Positions 7,265 through 14,420 of a stretch of DNA of 14,665 nucleotides are shown here, piece after piece; the stretch's first letter is position 1; the number at the start of each line of letters is the position of its first letter. Source of the DNA: Eubacterium sp. GTDB lineage: Bacteria; Bacillota; Clostridia; Lachnospirales; Lachnospiraceae. Under the pieces are notes generated by a model. It had not been told where the DNA came from, ran no database searches, and saw only the letters and a program-made list of their open reading frames with translations. The position numbers and the translations under genes are program-made. The stretch spans positions 1-14,665 of the forward strand of contig DOVJ01000216.1 in NCBI GenBank assembly GCA_003520145.1, read 5' to 3'.

Positions 7265-7834
7265 ATGGATACTAATATTTCTATTGATGAAATTATTGCT
7301 GATCAGTGTCTCGTACTTGTAAAAGAACTTGTATCTGTATGTAACTTCAAGAAGGATGATGTGGTAGTTGTTGGTTGTTCAACCAGTGAGGTTATGCATG
7401 AGAGAATCGGAACTGCTTCTAATGAAGAGGTAGGCAACATAATCTTCAAGACGCTCTATAACGAATTTGCCGAGGAAGGTGTACATGTGGCGGCACAGTG
7501 TTGTGAGCACCTCAACAGAGCTATAGTAGTCGAGGCAGAGGTTGCAAAGCGCCTTGGCCTTGAGATAGTCAATGTTGTGCCTCATCCACATGCGGGCGGT
7601 GCTTTTGCGACAGCCGCATATGCGACTATGCATGAGCCTGTTGTGGTAGAGCACATCAAGGCAGATGCGGGTATAGATATAGGTGATACTTTGATCGGTA
7701 TGCATCTTAAGAGTGTTGCAGTACCTGTAAGGGTTGAGACCAATACAATAGGCGATGCACATGTCGTGTGTGCAAGAGTTCGACCTAAGTATATAGGTGG
7801 CGAACGCGCCATATATGATAAGAATCTTGAATGA
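7265..7834 (+). CDS. UPF0340 / TIGR01440 family protein (YwlG-like)
   Basis: A 189-residue soluble protein of the usual length for this conserved Firmicutes family of unknown biochemical function. Family features seen are VVVGCSTSEVMHERIG (35-49), AAQCCEHLNRAIVVE (76-90), the HPHAGGAFATAAY region (107-119), the AGIDIGDTLIGMHLK stretch (135-149) and a C-terminal RPKYIGGERAIYD. GGAGG lies seven bases before the ATG. It follows glyA by 29 bases with no terminator between, so both are probably one transcript. The same neighbourhood in Bacillus suggests a conserved link to serine/glycine or one-carbon metabolism, but no activity can be assigned from the sequence. Confidence 0.9.
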   Translation: MDTNISIDEIIADQCLVLVKELVSVCNFKKDDVVVVGCSTSEVMHERIGTASNEEVGNIIFKTLYNEFAEEGVHVAAQCCEHLNRAIVVEAEVAKRLGLEIVNVVPHPHAGGAFATAAYATMHEPVVVEHIKADAGIDIGDTLIGMHLKSVAVPVRVETNTIGDAHVVCARVRPKYIGGERAIYDKNLE

Positions 7835-7837
7835 TAA

Positions 7838-7876
7838 AACAACGGCTGTTTGGTCATCTGACCCGACAGCCTGTTT
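7838..7876 (+). terminator. Nested hairpin, probable terminator of glyA-UPF0340
   Basis: Shortly after the UPF0340 stop, GGCTGT (7844-7849) pairs with ACAGCC (7866-7871). Inside it GGTC-ATCT-GACC forms a second stem, and outside it AACA (7838-7841) can pair with TGTT (7872-7875) across a two-base bulge. The downstream run is only TGTTTACTATCTT, a poor T-tract, so termination is plausible but not certain. Confidence 0.5.
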
Positions 7877-7935
7877 ACTATCTTAGTCGGAGATTGGATA
7901 TTATTATGTGATATGGGGGTGGAATTAGGCTTTTT

Positions 7936-9000
7936 ATGTTTAACAGATTTGATTTTGATAAGAATAAGTGTCAGCTTACAGGCTCGTATGCTGAGGATGG
8001 ATATGACCGGTACTGGCATACATTTACCCGATATGAAGATGGAACGGGCAAGGAAAAGGTATTCTTTGTGGAGTATCTCATAATCAATCCTACCATGGGG
8101 TGGGATGAAGTTAAGCGTGGTCGCGGTGTTGTGCCAAGCTACACTTTGGTAAGATGTGGTGCATTTGCTGAGAGTATCATGGAGAGATATATACCTATGA
8201 GTGAGGTTGAATCTTATACTGTTGACAGGCAGATGAGGATAGTTGCTGGTGATTGCTTCCTGTCTGAGCACAGTATGAGCGGAAGGACCGAAGACGGGGC
8301 TATGAGCTGGAATCTTAGGATCAGGAAGAAAGTTGCTTATAACGCCGGCGTTATCAATGGCTCGTTGGCAAGGAAGGTTAAGGCACTCGATACTTTCTGG
8401 CATGCTCAGGGTATGATAACCAAGTACTGCGGTGTCGTTAATTATAAGGGCAGTAGATATGATGTTGCTTTCGATACTTCTTATGGGTATGCTGATAAAA
8501 CCTGGGGTGATGAATATCCTGAATTTTGCCTGTGGTTGAACGGTAGTAGGCTTAGGAGTCGCCTAAGTGGCAAGGAGCTTTCTAAGAGTGGTTTTGCTTT
8601 TGCCGGTCTTAAGCCTGTTTTGTTTGGTAAGGGTATAAGGGATACTATAGTCGGTGCTCTTTATTATGAGGGTGTGGAATTCGATTATAATTTTGCGAGA
8701 CCTTCACTTATAAGTAAAACGGAGTATGTGATAGATGACAGCGACAGTGCACTTAAGGCAACTATAGTTATGCAGAACTGCACTTCGGTGCTTGCTCTTT
8801 GCTTAAAGTGCGATAAGAACGATATGATCACGCCTGCTTATGAGACGACCTTTGGTGAAAATGCATACGATAAGCTTTACGCTACGGCTGTAGCTAAGGG
8901 CAGGCTCAAACTCTACACTAAGTTTAAGGGCGCCCTTGTGCTGGTGGAGGATATGGATGTGTATAATGCAGGACTTGGATATGGAGGAACGATTATTTGA
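7936..9000 (+). CDS. Tocopherol cyclase-like / lipocalin-type protein
   Basis: A 354-residue protein with no signal peptide or membrane helix. I relate it to the tocopherol cyclase-like family (a beta-barrel group akin to carotenoid hydratase CrtC and AttH). The features are a YDRYWHTFTRYEDGTG start with a KVFFVEYLIINP strand, the pairing of GDCFLSEHSMSG with MSWNLRI (residues 105-129), a central FWHAQGMITKYCGVVNYKG segment, SYGYADKTWG (182-191), and a late repeat of short beta strands. True tocopherol cyclases act in plants and cyanobacteria; a clostridium would not make tocopherol, so the name marks fold similarity only. The start follows GGTGGA at 7918-7923, 12 bases away. Its stop overlaps the next gene's TTG start (TTGA), so it is translationally coupled to the DXS-like enzyme. 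Function is unknown. Confidence 0.7.
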   Translation: MFNRFDFDKNKCQLTGSYAEDGYDRYWHTFTRYEDGTGKEKVFFVEYLIINPTMGWDEVKRGRGVVPSYTLVRCGAFAESIMERYIPMSEVESYTVDRQMRIVAGDCFLSEHSMSGRTEDGAMSWNLRIRKKVAYNAGVINGSLARKVKALDTFWHAQGMITKYCGVVNYKGSRYDVAFDTSYGYADKTWGDEYPEFCLWLNGSRLRSRLSGKELSKSGFAFAGLKPVLFGKGIRDTIVGALYYEGVEFDYNFARPSLISKTEYVIDDSDSALKATIVMQNCTSVLALCLKCDKNDMITPAYETTFGENAYDKLYATAVAKGRLKLYTKFKGALVLVEDMDVYNAGLGYGGTII

Positions 9001-10760
9001 TTAATGTACTTGACAGGATTGATTCCCCTTCTGATTTGAAGAAACTTAGTATGGATGAGCTTAATCTCTTGGCTGATGATGTTCGCTATGCCATGCTCAA
9101 TCGCTTAAGTAAGTTCGGTGGGCACTTCGGGCCGAACCTCGGTGTTGTGGAGATTACGATTGCGCTTCATTATGTATTTGATTCGCCGGTTGACAGGATC
9201 GTATATGATGTATCACATCAGTGCTATCCACACAAGATCCTTACAGGAAGAAGCAAGGGATTCTTGGATGAAGATTGGTTTAAGAAGATATCCGGATATA
9301 CTAATCCTGATGAAAGCGAACATGATGTGTTCAAGATTGGTCACACTTCAACAAGTATAAGTCTTGCAACCGGTCTGTGTGTGGGACGTGATCTTCTAGG
9401 GGAAAAGCACAATATCATAGCTGTCATAGGAGATGGTTCCTTAAGTGGTGGTGAAGCTATGGAAGGGCTTGACTTTGCGGGTGAGTATGATAAGAATCTC
9501 ATCATAGTTGTAAATGATAACGATATGTCCATAGCTGAAAATCATGGTGGTATCTATGAGAATCTGAAGAAACTGAGAAATAGCGATGGTAAGGCAGAGG
9601 ATAACTGGTTTAAGGGCTTTTCTCTTGATTACAGATATGTGGATGATGGTCATGATATAGCTAAGCTTGTGGAGGCATTCAAGAGTGTCAAGGATATAGA
9701 TCATCCTGTTGTTGTTCATGTTAAGACTACTAAGGGCAAGGGCTATGCCTTGGCAGAAGATCATAAGGAACAATGGCACTACTGTGCACCTTTTGATCTT
9801 GAAACAGGTAAGGCTTATTCAGTTGATTCATCTGAATCGTATACGAGTCTTACAAGAGCGTATCTTACTGACAAGCTTGATTCTGATGATTCTGTATGTG
9901 TGATCACTTCAGCGACACCTACTCTTATGGGCTTTGATAGGGATTTAAGAGATCGATACAAGGGGCGCTTTATAGATGTCGGAATAGCTGAAGAGGATGC
10001 AGTAGCTATGGCATCTGGTATAGCTAAGGCTGGTGCTAAGCCTGTGTATGGAGTATATGCTACATTCCTTCAGAGGACTTATGATCAGATTCTTCAGGAT
10101 GTGTGTATCAACAAGTCTCCTGTTACTGTTTTGGTATTCTCCGGAAGTATATACGGCATGAAGGATATCACTCATATAGGTTATTATGACGTGGCTATGC
10201 TTTCTCACATACCGGGACTTGTGTATCTGGCACCTTCGTATTATGAAGAGTATGCTGCTATGGCAGACTGGGCTATTGCTCAGAAGGATTATCCAGTATT
10301 CATAAGAGTTCCTGGTGGTAAGGTGCTTCATAGTGACGAAGCATTTGAGACTGATTACAGCGAGCTTAACAAGGCTAAAGTGTATAAGAGGGGCTCTGAG
10401 GTTGCTTTGGTTGGCGTAGGTCCTTTTGTTGAGATTGCCATGTCTGTCAGTGAGGAACTGAAAAAATCCGGTATAGATGCAACTGTTATATCACCTAGAT
10501 ATCTGACTGGAATAGATGAGGAGCTCTTTGATTCTCTTAAGAAGGATCATAAGGCTGTAGTGACTATAGAGGATGGATTAAGAAGCGGTGGTTACGGTGA
10601 GAGCGTAAGTGCTTATTATGGCGATTCTGATATGCGTACATATAGCTTTGGTTATGAGAAGGAATTCCTGGATCGTTATGACCCTAAGGCGATGCTTGAG
10701 CAATATGGTATCAATAATAATACTATTACGAAGAAAGTTTTGACTTTACTAGAGAAGTAA
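8997..10760 (+). CDS. DXS-like thiamine-diphosphate enzyme (divergent 1-deoxyxylulose-5-phosphate synthase homologue)
   Basis: A 587-residue enzyme of the DXS/transketolase type; usual DXS is about 620. Retained features are His43 in GGHFGPNLG, DVSHQCYPHKILTG (71-84), the thiamine-diphosphate motif GDGSLSGG...NDND (145-175), His261 in WHYCAPFD, the catalytic Glu332 in VGIAEED, and Arg360 in ATFLQRTYDQ. Changes from true DXS: GIAEQHAV reads GIAEEDAV, DRAGxxGxDGxTHxG is FSGSIYGMKDITHIG (381-395), IRYPRG is IRVPGG, and the linker after the NDND motif is shorter. A C-terminal transketolase domain follows (about 460-587). The start is TTG, nine bases after GGAGG, overlapping the upstream stop by four bases. 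It could be a second DXS or a carboligase with another substrate; isoprenoid synthesis should not be assumed. Confidence 0.8.
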   Translation: MINVLDRIDSPSDLKKLSMDELNLLADDVRYAMLNRLSKFGGHFGPNLGVVEITIALHYVFDSPVDRIVYDVSHQCYPHKILTGRSKGFLDEDWFKKISGYTNPDESEHDVFKIGHTSTSISLATGLCVGRDLLGEKHNIIAVIGDGSLSGGEAMEGLDFAGEYDKNLIIVVNDNDMSIAENHGGIYENLKKLRNSDGKAEDNWFKGFSLDYRYVDDGHDIAKLVEAFKSVKDIDHPVVVHVKTTKGKGYALAEDHKEQWHYCAPFDLETGKAYSVDSSESYTSLTRAYLTDKLDSDDSVCVITSATPTLMGFDRDLRDRYKGRFIDVGIAEEDAVAMASGIAKAGAKPVYGVYATFLQRTYDQILQDVCINKSPVTVLVFSGSIYGMKDITHIGYYDVAMLSHIPGLVYLAPSYYEEYAAMADWAIAQKDYPVFIRVPGGKVLHSDEAFETDYSELNKAKVYKRGSEVALVGVGPFVEIAMSVSEELKKSGIDATVISPRYLTGIDEELFDSLKKDHKAVVTIEDGLRSGGYGESVSAYYGDSDMRTYSFGYEKEFLDRYDPKAMLEQYGINNNTITKKVLTLLEK

Positions 10761-10780
10761 AATGTTGTATACTAGTAAAG
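10744..10780 (+). repeat. 9-bp inverted repeat spanning the promoter of the zinc-ribbon gene
   Basis: CTTTACTAG at 10744-10752 and its exact reverse complement CTAGTAAAG at 10772-10780 are separated by 19 bases. The left arm covers the -35 and the right arm begins within the -10 of the promoter at 10745-10773. A further AGTAAA at 10756-10761 repeats half of the right arm. It could be a two-site operator or an RNA hairpin; no T-tract follows, so it does not look like a terminator. Confidence 0.5.
10745..10773 (+). promoter_or_regulatory. Probable promoter of the zinc-ribbon membrane protein gene
   Basis: TTTACT at 10745-10750 and TATACT at 10768-10773 are 17 bases apart. The -35 lies in the last codons of the DXS-like gene. 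The leader would be about 27 bases and contains GGGGG before the ATG at 10807. Confidence 0.55.
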
Positions 10781-10806
10781 CATGATGATAAAAGGGGGAT
10801 GATGCT

Positions 10807-11817
10807 ATGCGAAGGATTTGTCCTATATGTGATTCGCCTATCAAGGTGGGCAATTACTGTCCGATGTGTAAGAAGTCCGTTAAACCTCAGATACTTGAAG
10901 GAAACTTTTATCTGAATGAGAGTCATACGGATACTGCATCACATGACGCAAACTGTGAATATCACAGTGAATACAGACCGCATACGGATCATGATAATAA
11001 GCCTACATATACGGTTAATGAGAACAATCAGAAGTATACAAGTTACAGTGTTGATGATACTGTGGGTAAGAAAGTCCCGACACTTAACGGAAAGCCTCTT
11101 CAGAAGAGGAATGTGAATAATAGTGTTAAGATAGTTCTTGTTGTTATTGCGATATGGACACTGATGGTTTTTGTAGGCAGCTTTGTGTCTATGATCAGGA
11201 ATATCGGCGGCAGCGGACTTCTCGATGAGATTGCTCCATGGCGCAAAGAAGAACATAAACCTGAATTCAAGTATGAGGTTAAAAGACTCAAACCTGTTTT
11301 TATCAGCACAGATGTTCCGGATGATGTCAGGGAAGCTGCGCTTGCTATGACGAGCGAATGTACATCAGCTACACATATCGATTACAATATTGCTGATGTT
11401 GTTAAGATATATGATGATAAGCTCTATTCAAGTGTGGGAATATGCAGAGTTCATTATTCTACTCTTGGATATGGACATGTGGATGGACTTGACAGATATG
11501 ATGAACTGTTAGAATTCCATGCTAATGGCAGGTTTCCTGCGGTTTATGCATATGCTGATGCATACAGCGGAAGACTTCATGCGATTGCCTTCAGGAATAA
11601 TACAGCATTTTCATGTGCGGTTAATACTGTGGATTTTCTTACGGAAGCGGGACTTCTTGGCGATGAAGATCCGACGATGTTAAAGCTTACGCTTAACCGT
11701 ATGAAGGATGATGAAGAATATCATCTTTCTAATGGGCTTGTGATTGTTAAGTCTATGGTCGCTAATGATGGCGATAAGTATGCAGAATATGACTGTTTTT
11801 ACATAGGCAGTGAATAA
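10807..11817 (+). CDS. Zinc-ribbon single-pass membrane protein, function unknown
   Basis: A 336-residue protein. An N-terminal zinc ribbon is formed by Cys5, Cys8, Cys18 and Cys21 (CPIC...CPMC). A polar linker rich in His, Asp, Asn and Tyr (about 30-100) leads to one membrane helix at about 107-130. About 200 residues follow, which should lie outside the cell; they have no cysteine-rich or catalytic motif I recognise. The arrangement (cytoplasmic zinc ribbon, one helix, outer domain) is frequent in Lachnospiraceae and usually lacks an assigned function; sensing or envelope roles are guesses. The start has a GGGGG-type ribosome site about eight bases upstream and a promoter of its own at 10745-10773. 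The IMP cyclohydrolase gene follows after 26 bases with no clear terminator. Confidence 0.75.
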   Translation: MRRICPICDSPIKVGNYCPMCKKSVKPQILEGNFYLNESHTDTASHDANCEYHSEYRPHTDHDNKPTYTVNENNQKYTSYSVDDTVGKKVPTLNGKPLQKRNVNNSVKIVLVVIAIWTLMVFVGSFVSMIRNIGGSGLLDEIAPWRKEEHKPEFKYEVKRLKPVFISTDVPDDVREAALAMTSECTSATHIDYNIADVVKIYDDKLYSSVGICRVHYSTLGYGHVDGLDRYDELLEFHANGRFPAVYAYADAYSGRLHAIAFRNNTAFSCAVNTVDFLTEAGLLGDEDPTMLKLTLNRMKDDEEYHLSNGLVIVKSMVANDGDKYAEYDCFYIGSE

Positions 11818-11843
11818 AGAATATAAAAAGAGGTACAATTATT

Positions 11844-12557
11844 ATGAAGATTATGTCATTATTTGACGATGTTGCAAGTAATTCTTATCCTGGAAGAGGT
11901 ATCGTGATAGGTAAATCTAAGGATGGCTCTAAGGCTGTTGTTGCTTACTTTATCATGGGCAGAAGCTCTAACAGCCGTAATAGAATATTCGTAGAGGATG
12001 GAGAGGGCATAAGAACCCAGGCTTTTGATCCTTCTAAACTTGAGGATCCAAGTCTCATCATCTATTCGCCTGTAAGAGTTTTGGGTAATTCAACAATCGT
12101 TACAAACGGCGATCAGACAGATACTGTTTATGATCTTATGGGCGATGGCAAGACATTTGAACAAGCTCTTCTTACAAGAGAGTTTGAGCCAGATGGTCCT
12201 AATTACACACCTAGAATATCAGGTATCATGGAGATCAATCATGGTTCATATGATTTCTCTATGTCTATACTTAAGAGTGCATGTGGCGATCCAAGTGCAT
12301 GCAACAGATATACTTTTGATTATTCTAATCCTCTTAATGGCGAAGGAAGATTCATACACACTTATATGACTGATGGTAATCCACTTCCAAGCTTCGAGGG
12401 CGAGCCTAAGAGAGTTGAGATTGATGGCGATATCGATGAATTCACTGATAAGCTTTGGACAAGTCTTAACGAGGACAACAAGGTTTCACTCTTTGTGAGA
12501 TTCATAGATATCAACACAGGCAAATACGAAACAAGAATCATCAATAAGAACAAATAA
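11844..12557 (+). CDS. IMP cyclohydrolase (PurO-like family)
   Basis: A 237-residue protein that fits the stand-alone IMP cyclohydrolase family first defined in archaea (PurO), which closes the ring of FAICAR to give IMP, the last step of purine synthesis. Supporting features are the N-terminal YPGRGIVIG, the YFIMGRSSNSRNR segment, GDQTDTVYD in the middle, and GPNYTPRISGIM. The identification is strongly supported by context, since the next gene, 11 bases downstream, encodes the preceding enzyme without its own cyclohydrolase domain. The chosen ATG lies ten bases after AAGAGG (11828-11833); an in-frame ATG three codons later is possible. No separate promoter is certain, so it may be read from the zinc-ribbon gene. 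Confidence 0.85.
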   Translation: MKIMSLFDDVASNSYPGRGIVIGKSKDGSKAVVAYFIMGRSSNSRNRIFVEDGEGIRTQAFDPSKLEDPSLIIYSPVRVLGNSTIVTNGDQTDTVYDLMGDGKTFEQALLTREFEPDGPNYTPRISGIMEINHGSYDFSMSILKSACGDPSACNRYTFDYSNPLNGEGRFIHTYMTDGNPLPSFEGEPKRVEIDGDIDEFTDKLWTSLNEDNKVSLFVRFIDINTGKYETRIINKNK

Positions 12558-12568
12558 AGGAGTCTATC

Positions 12569-13741
12569 ATGACAGAATTAGAATTAAAGTATGGTTGTAA
12601 TCCAAATCAGAAGCCTTCAAGAATCTTTTGCGAGAAGGGACTTCCGATAGAAGTGCTTAACGGTCGTCCGGGCTACATCAACTTCATGGACGCTCTTAAC
12701 GGCTGGCAGCTTGTTAAGGAGTTGAAGGCTGCTACAGGTCTTCCAGCTGCCACTTCATTTAAGCATGTTTCACCAGCAGGTGCTGCAGTAGGTCTTCCTC
12801 TTACAGATGTGTTGAAGAAGATATACTGGGTTGATGAGAAGGCTGAATTATCTCCTCTTGCCTGTGCTTATGCAAGAGCTCGTGGCGCAGACAGAATGTC
12901 TTCTTTCGGTGATTTCATATCTCTTTCTGATGTGTGTGATAAGGCAACCGCGCTTCTTATAAAGCCTGAAGTATCTGATGGTGTTATTGCTCCTGGATAC
13001 ACTGATGAGGCTTTGGAAATCCTTAAGGCTAAGAAGAAGGGTAACTATAACGTTATTAAGATTGATCCTTCTTATGTACCTGAGGCTATCGAGAGAAAGC
13101 AGGTATATGGCATAACATTTGAACAGGGTCGTAACGAGCTTGTTATCAACGACGAGCTTTTTGCAAATGTTGTGACAGAAGCTAAGGATATTCCTGAGTC
13201 AGCTAAGATTGACATGATCGTAGCTATGATCACACTCAAGTATACACAGTCTAATTCTGTATGCTATACATATGGCGGACAGGCGATCGGTATCGGTGCA
13301 GGTCAGCAGTCACGTATTCACTGTACAAGACTTGCCGGAAACAAGGCTGATAACTGGTGGTTAAGACAGTCTCCACAGGTTCTTTCACTTCAGTTTATCG
13401 ATACTATCGGAAGAGCTGACAGAGATAATGCTATCGACGTATATATGTCAGATGAGTGCATGGATGTGCTTGCTGATGGAGCTTGGGAGAAGATATTCAA
13501 GGTTAAGCCAGCAGTATTCACAAGAGAAGAAAAGAGAGCTTGGCTTGATAAGCTTGATGGTGTGACTGTTGGTTCTGATGCGTTCTTCCCATTTGGTGAT
13601 AATGTTGAGCGTGCTCATAAGAGCGGTGTTAAGTATATCGCACAGCCGGGCGGTTCTATAAGAGATGACAACGTTATAGATGTATGTAATAAGTACGGCA
13701 TAGCTATGTGCTTCACAGGCATTAGATTGTTCCATCATTGA
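12569..13741 (+). CDS. AICAR formyltransferase, stand-alone (PurH C-terminal activity)
   Basis: A 390-residue protein that transfers a formyl group from 10-formyl-tetrahydrofolate to AICAR, giving FAICAR. It starts with LKYGCNPNQKPS, the start of the transformylase part of bifunctional PurH, and carries the catalytic Lys65-His66 pair in SFKHVSPAGAAVG. Other family motifs are the NSVCYTYGGQAIGIGAGQQSR region and FFPFGDNVERAHKSGVKYIAQPGGSIRDD. Normal PurH is about 510 residues with an N-terminal cyclohydrolase domain; that domain is absent, and the adjacent PurO-like gene supplies the activity. The ATG lies six bases after AAGGAG (12557-12562), which overlaps the previous stop, so the two genes are one transcript. 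glyA, another folate enzyme, is 5 kb upstream but separately transcribed. Confidence 0.95.
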   Translation: MTELELKYGCNPNQKPSRIFCEKGLPIEVLNGRPGYINFMDALNGWQLVKELKAATGLPAATSFKHVSPAGAAVGLPLTDVLKKIYWVDEKAELSPLACAYARARGADRMSSFGDFISLSDVCDKATALLIKPEVSDGVIAPGYTDEALEILKAKKKGNYNVIKIDPSYVPEAIERKQVYGITFEQGRNELVINDELFANVVTEAKDIPESAKIDMIVAMITLKYTQSNSVCYTYGGQAIGIGAGQQSRIHCTRLAGNKADNWWLRQSPQVLSLQFIDTIGRADRDNAIDVYMSDECMDVLADGAWEKIFKVKPAVFTREEKRAWLDKLDGVTVGSDAFFPFGDNVERAHKSGVKYIAQPGGSIRDDNVIDVCNKYGIAMCFTGIRLFHH

Positions 13742-13758
13742 TAATTGTATTTTTTTCC

Positions 13759-13787
13759 TTGAATTTTTCAGAACATGGTGGTACAAT
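13759..13787 (+). promoter_or_regulatory. Promoter of ilvN
   Basis: TTGAAT at 13759-13764 and TACAAT at 13782-13787 are 17 bases apart, with TG one base before the -10 (extended). The leader would be about 27 bases. The -10 is also the right arm of an 8-bp inverted repeat, TAATTGTA at 13742-13749 and TACAATTA at 13782-13789, of unknown meaning. Confidence 0.8.
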
Positions 13788-13820
13788 TAGTTTTGTATTA
13801 CGTAGAAAGGATATAATGAT

Positions 13821-14336
13821 ATGAGAAAGATGGTATTATCTATCCTTGTAGGCGATGAGTCTGGTGTTCTCAGCAGAGTTGCCGGTCTTTTCAGCAGAAG
13901 AGGATATAATATTGAAAGCCTTACTGTTGGTGCTACAAGCACAGTTGGTATGTCACGTATGACTATCGTATGCAGTGGTGAAGAGAATGTTCTTGATCAG
14001 ATTAAGAAGCAGCTTGGAAAGCTTATAGATGTTAAGTCTATGGTTGAGCTTCCGCTTGATTCTTCTGTATTCAGAGAGCTTATCCTTATCAAGATCGCAG
14101 CAACTGCATCTGACAGACAGGATATTATTGCAATCGCTGATATATTCAGAGCTAAGATTGTTGACGTATCTGAGGATTCTATGATCATAGAGCTTACAGG
14201 TAATCAGTCTAAGCTTAGTGCATTTACAGAGCTTCTTAAGGGATATAAGATCCTTGAACTTGCAAGAACTGGTATCACCGGACTTTCAAGAGGTCAGGAA
14301 GAGCCTGTGAATTATGATTCCGTTAAGTACGTATAG
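13821..14336 (+). CDS. ilvN: Acetolactate synthase small (regulatory) subunit
   Basis: A 171-residue protein of the usual length for the regulatory subunit of acetohydroxyacid synthase, which binds the catalytic IlvB subunit and gives feedback inhibition by valine. The N-terminal ACT domain (about residues 4-77) shows VLSILVGDESGVLSRVAGLFSRRGYNIESL, with the GVLSR and RGYNI motifs typical of IlvN/IlvH. The second half (FRELILIKIAA, IADIFRAKIVDVS, KLSAFTELLKGY) is the conserved C-terminal domain. AAAGGAT is about nine bases before the ATG. The gene has its own promoter at 13759-13787, and ilvC follows after 84 bases. The catalytic subunit ilvB is not in the window and does not precede ilvN here. 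Confidence 0.95.
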   Translation: MRKMVLSILVGDESGVLSRVAGLFSRRGYNIESLTVGATSTVGMSRMTIVCSGEENVLDQIKKQLGKLIDVKSMVELPLDSSVFRELILIKIAATASDRQDIIAIADIFRAKIVDVSEDSMIIELTGNQSKLSAFTELLKGYKILELARTGITGLSRGQEEPVNYDSVKYV

Positions 14337-14361
14337 GCTTCGGAATTGCTAACACATGTTT

Positions 14362-14386
14362 ATTAATGATGGTTTTCATCGTTAAT
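14362..14386 (+). other. Hairpin in the ilvN-ilvC gap (possible attenuator or processing site)
   Basis: ATTAATGATG (14362-14371) and CATCGTTAAT (14377-14386) can form a 10-bp stem with one G-U pair and a five-base loop. An AT-rich stretch ending in TTTTTT lies between it and the AGGAGG of ilvC (14404-14409). The stem is AT-rich and the T-run is 14 bases away, so strong termination is unlikely; a partial terminator or RNA stability element is possible. Confidence 0.45.
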
Positions 14387-14420
14387 TATATATTTAATTT
14401 TTTAGGAGGACAGATTTATT

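Noticed and set aside
7874..7904. Possible promoter TTTACT / TATTAT before the tocopherol-cyclase-like gene
   Set aside because: The spacing is 19 bases and both hexamers are imperfect; a promoter is expected in this gap but I cannot place it confidently.
7582..8403. A 273-codon open frame on the minus strand across the UPF0340 end and the tocopherol-cyclase-like start
   Set aside because: It runs antisense to two well-supported genes and crosses their terminator region; the translation has no recognisable motif and no ribosome site.
10953..10967. CTGTGA-ATA-TCACAG palindrome
   Set aside because: It lies inside the coding region of the zinc-ribbon protein, with no promoter beside it.
11822..11843. 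A TATAAA / TACAAT promoter directly before the IMP cyclohydrolase gene, implying a leaderless transcript
   Set aside because: No convincing -35 is placed correctly and the start point would fall at or after the ATG, while a ribosome site AAGAGG is present; GGTACAATTA shared with the ilvN promoter is probably chance.
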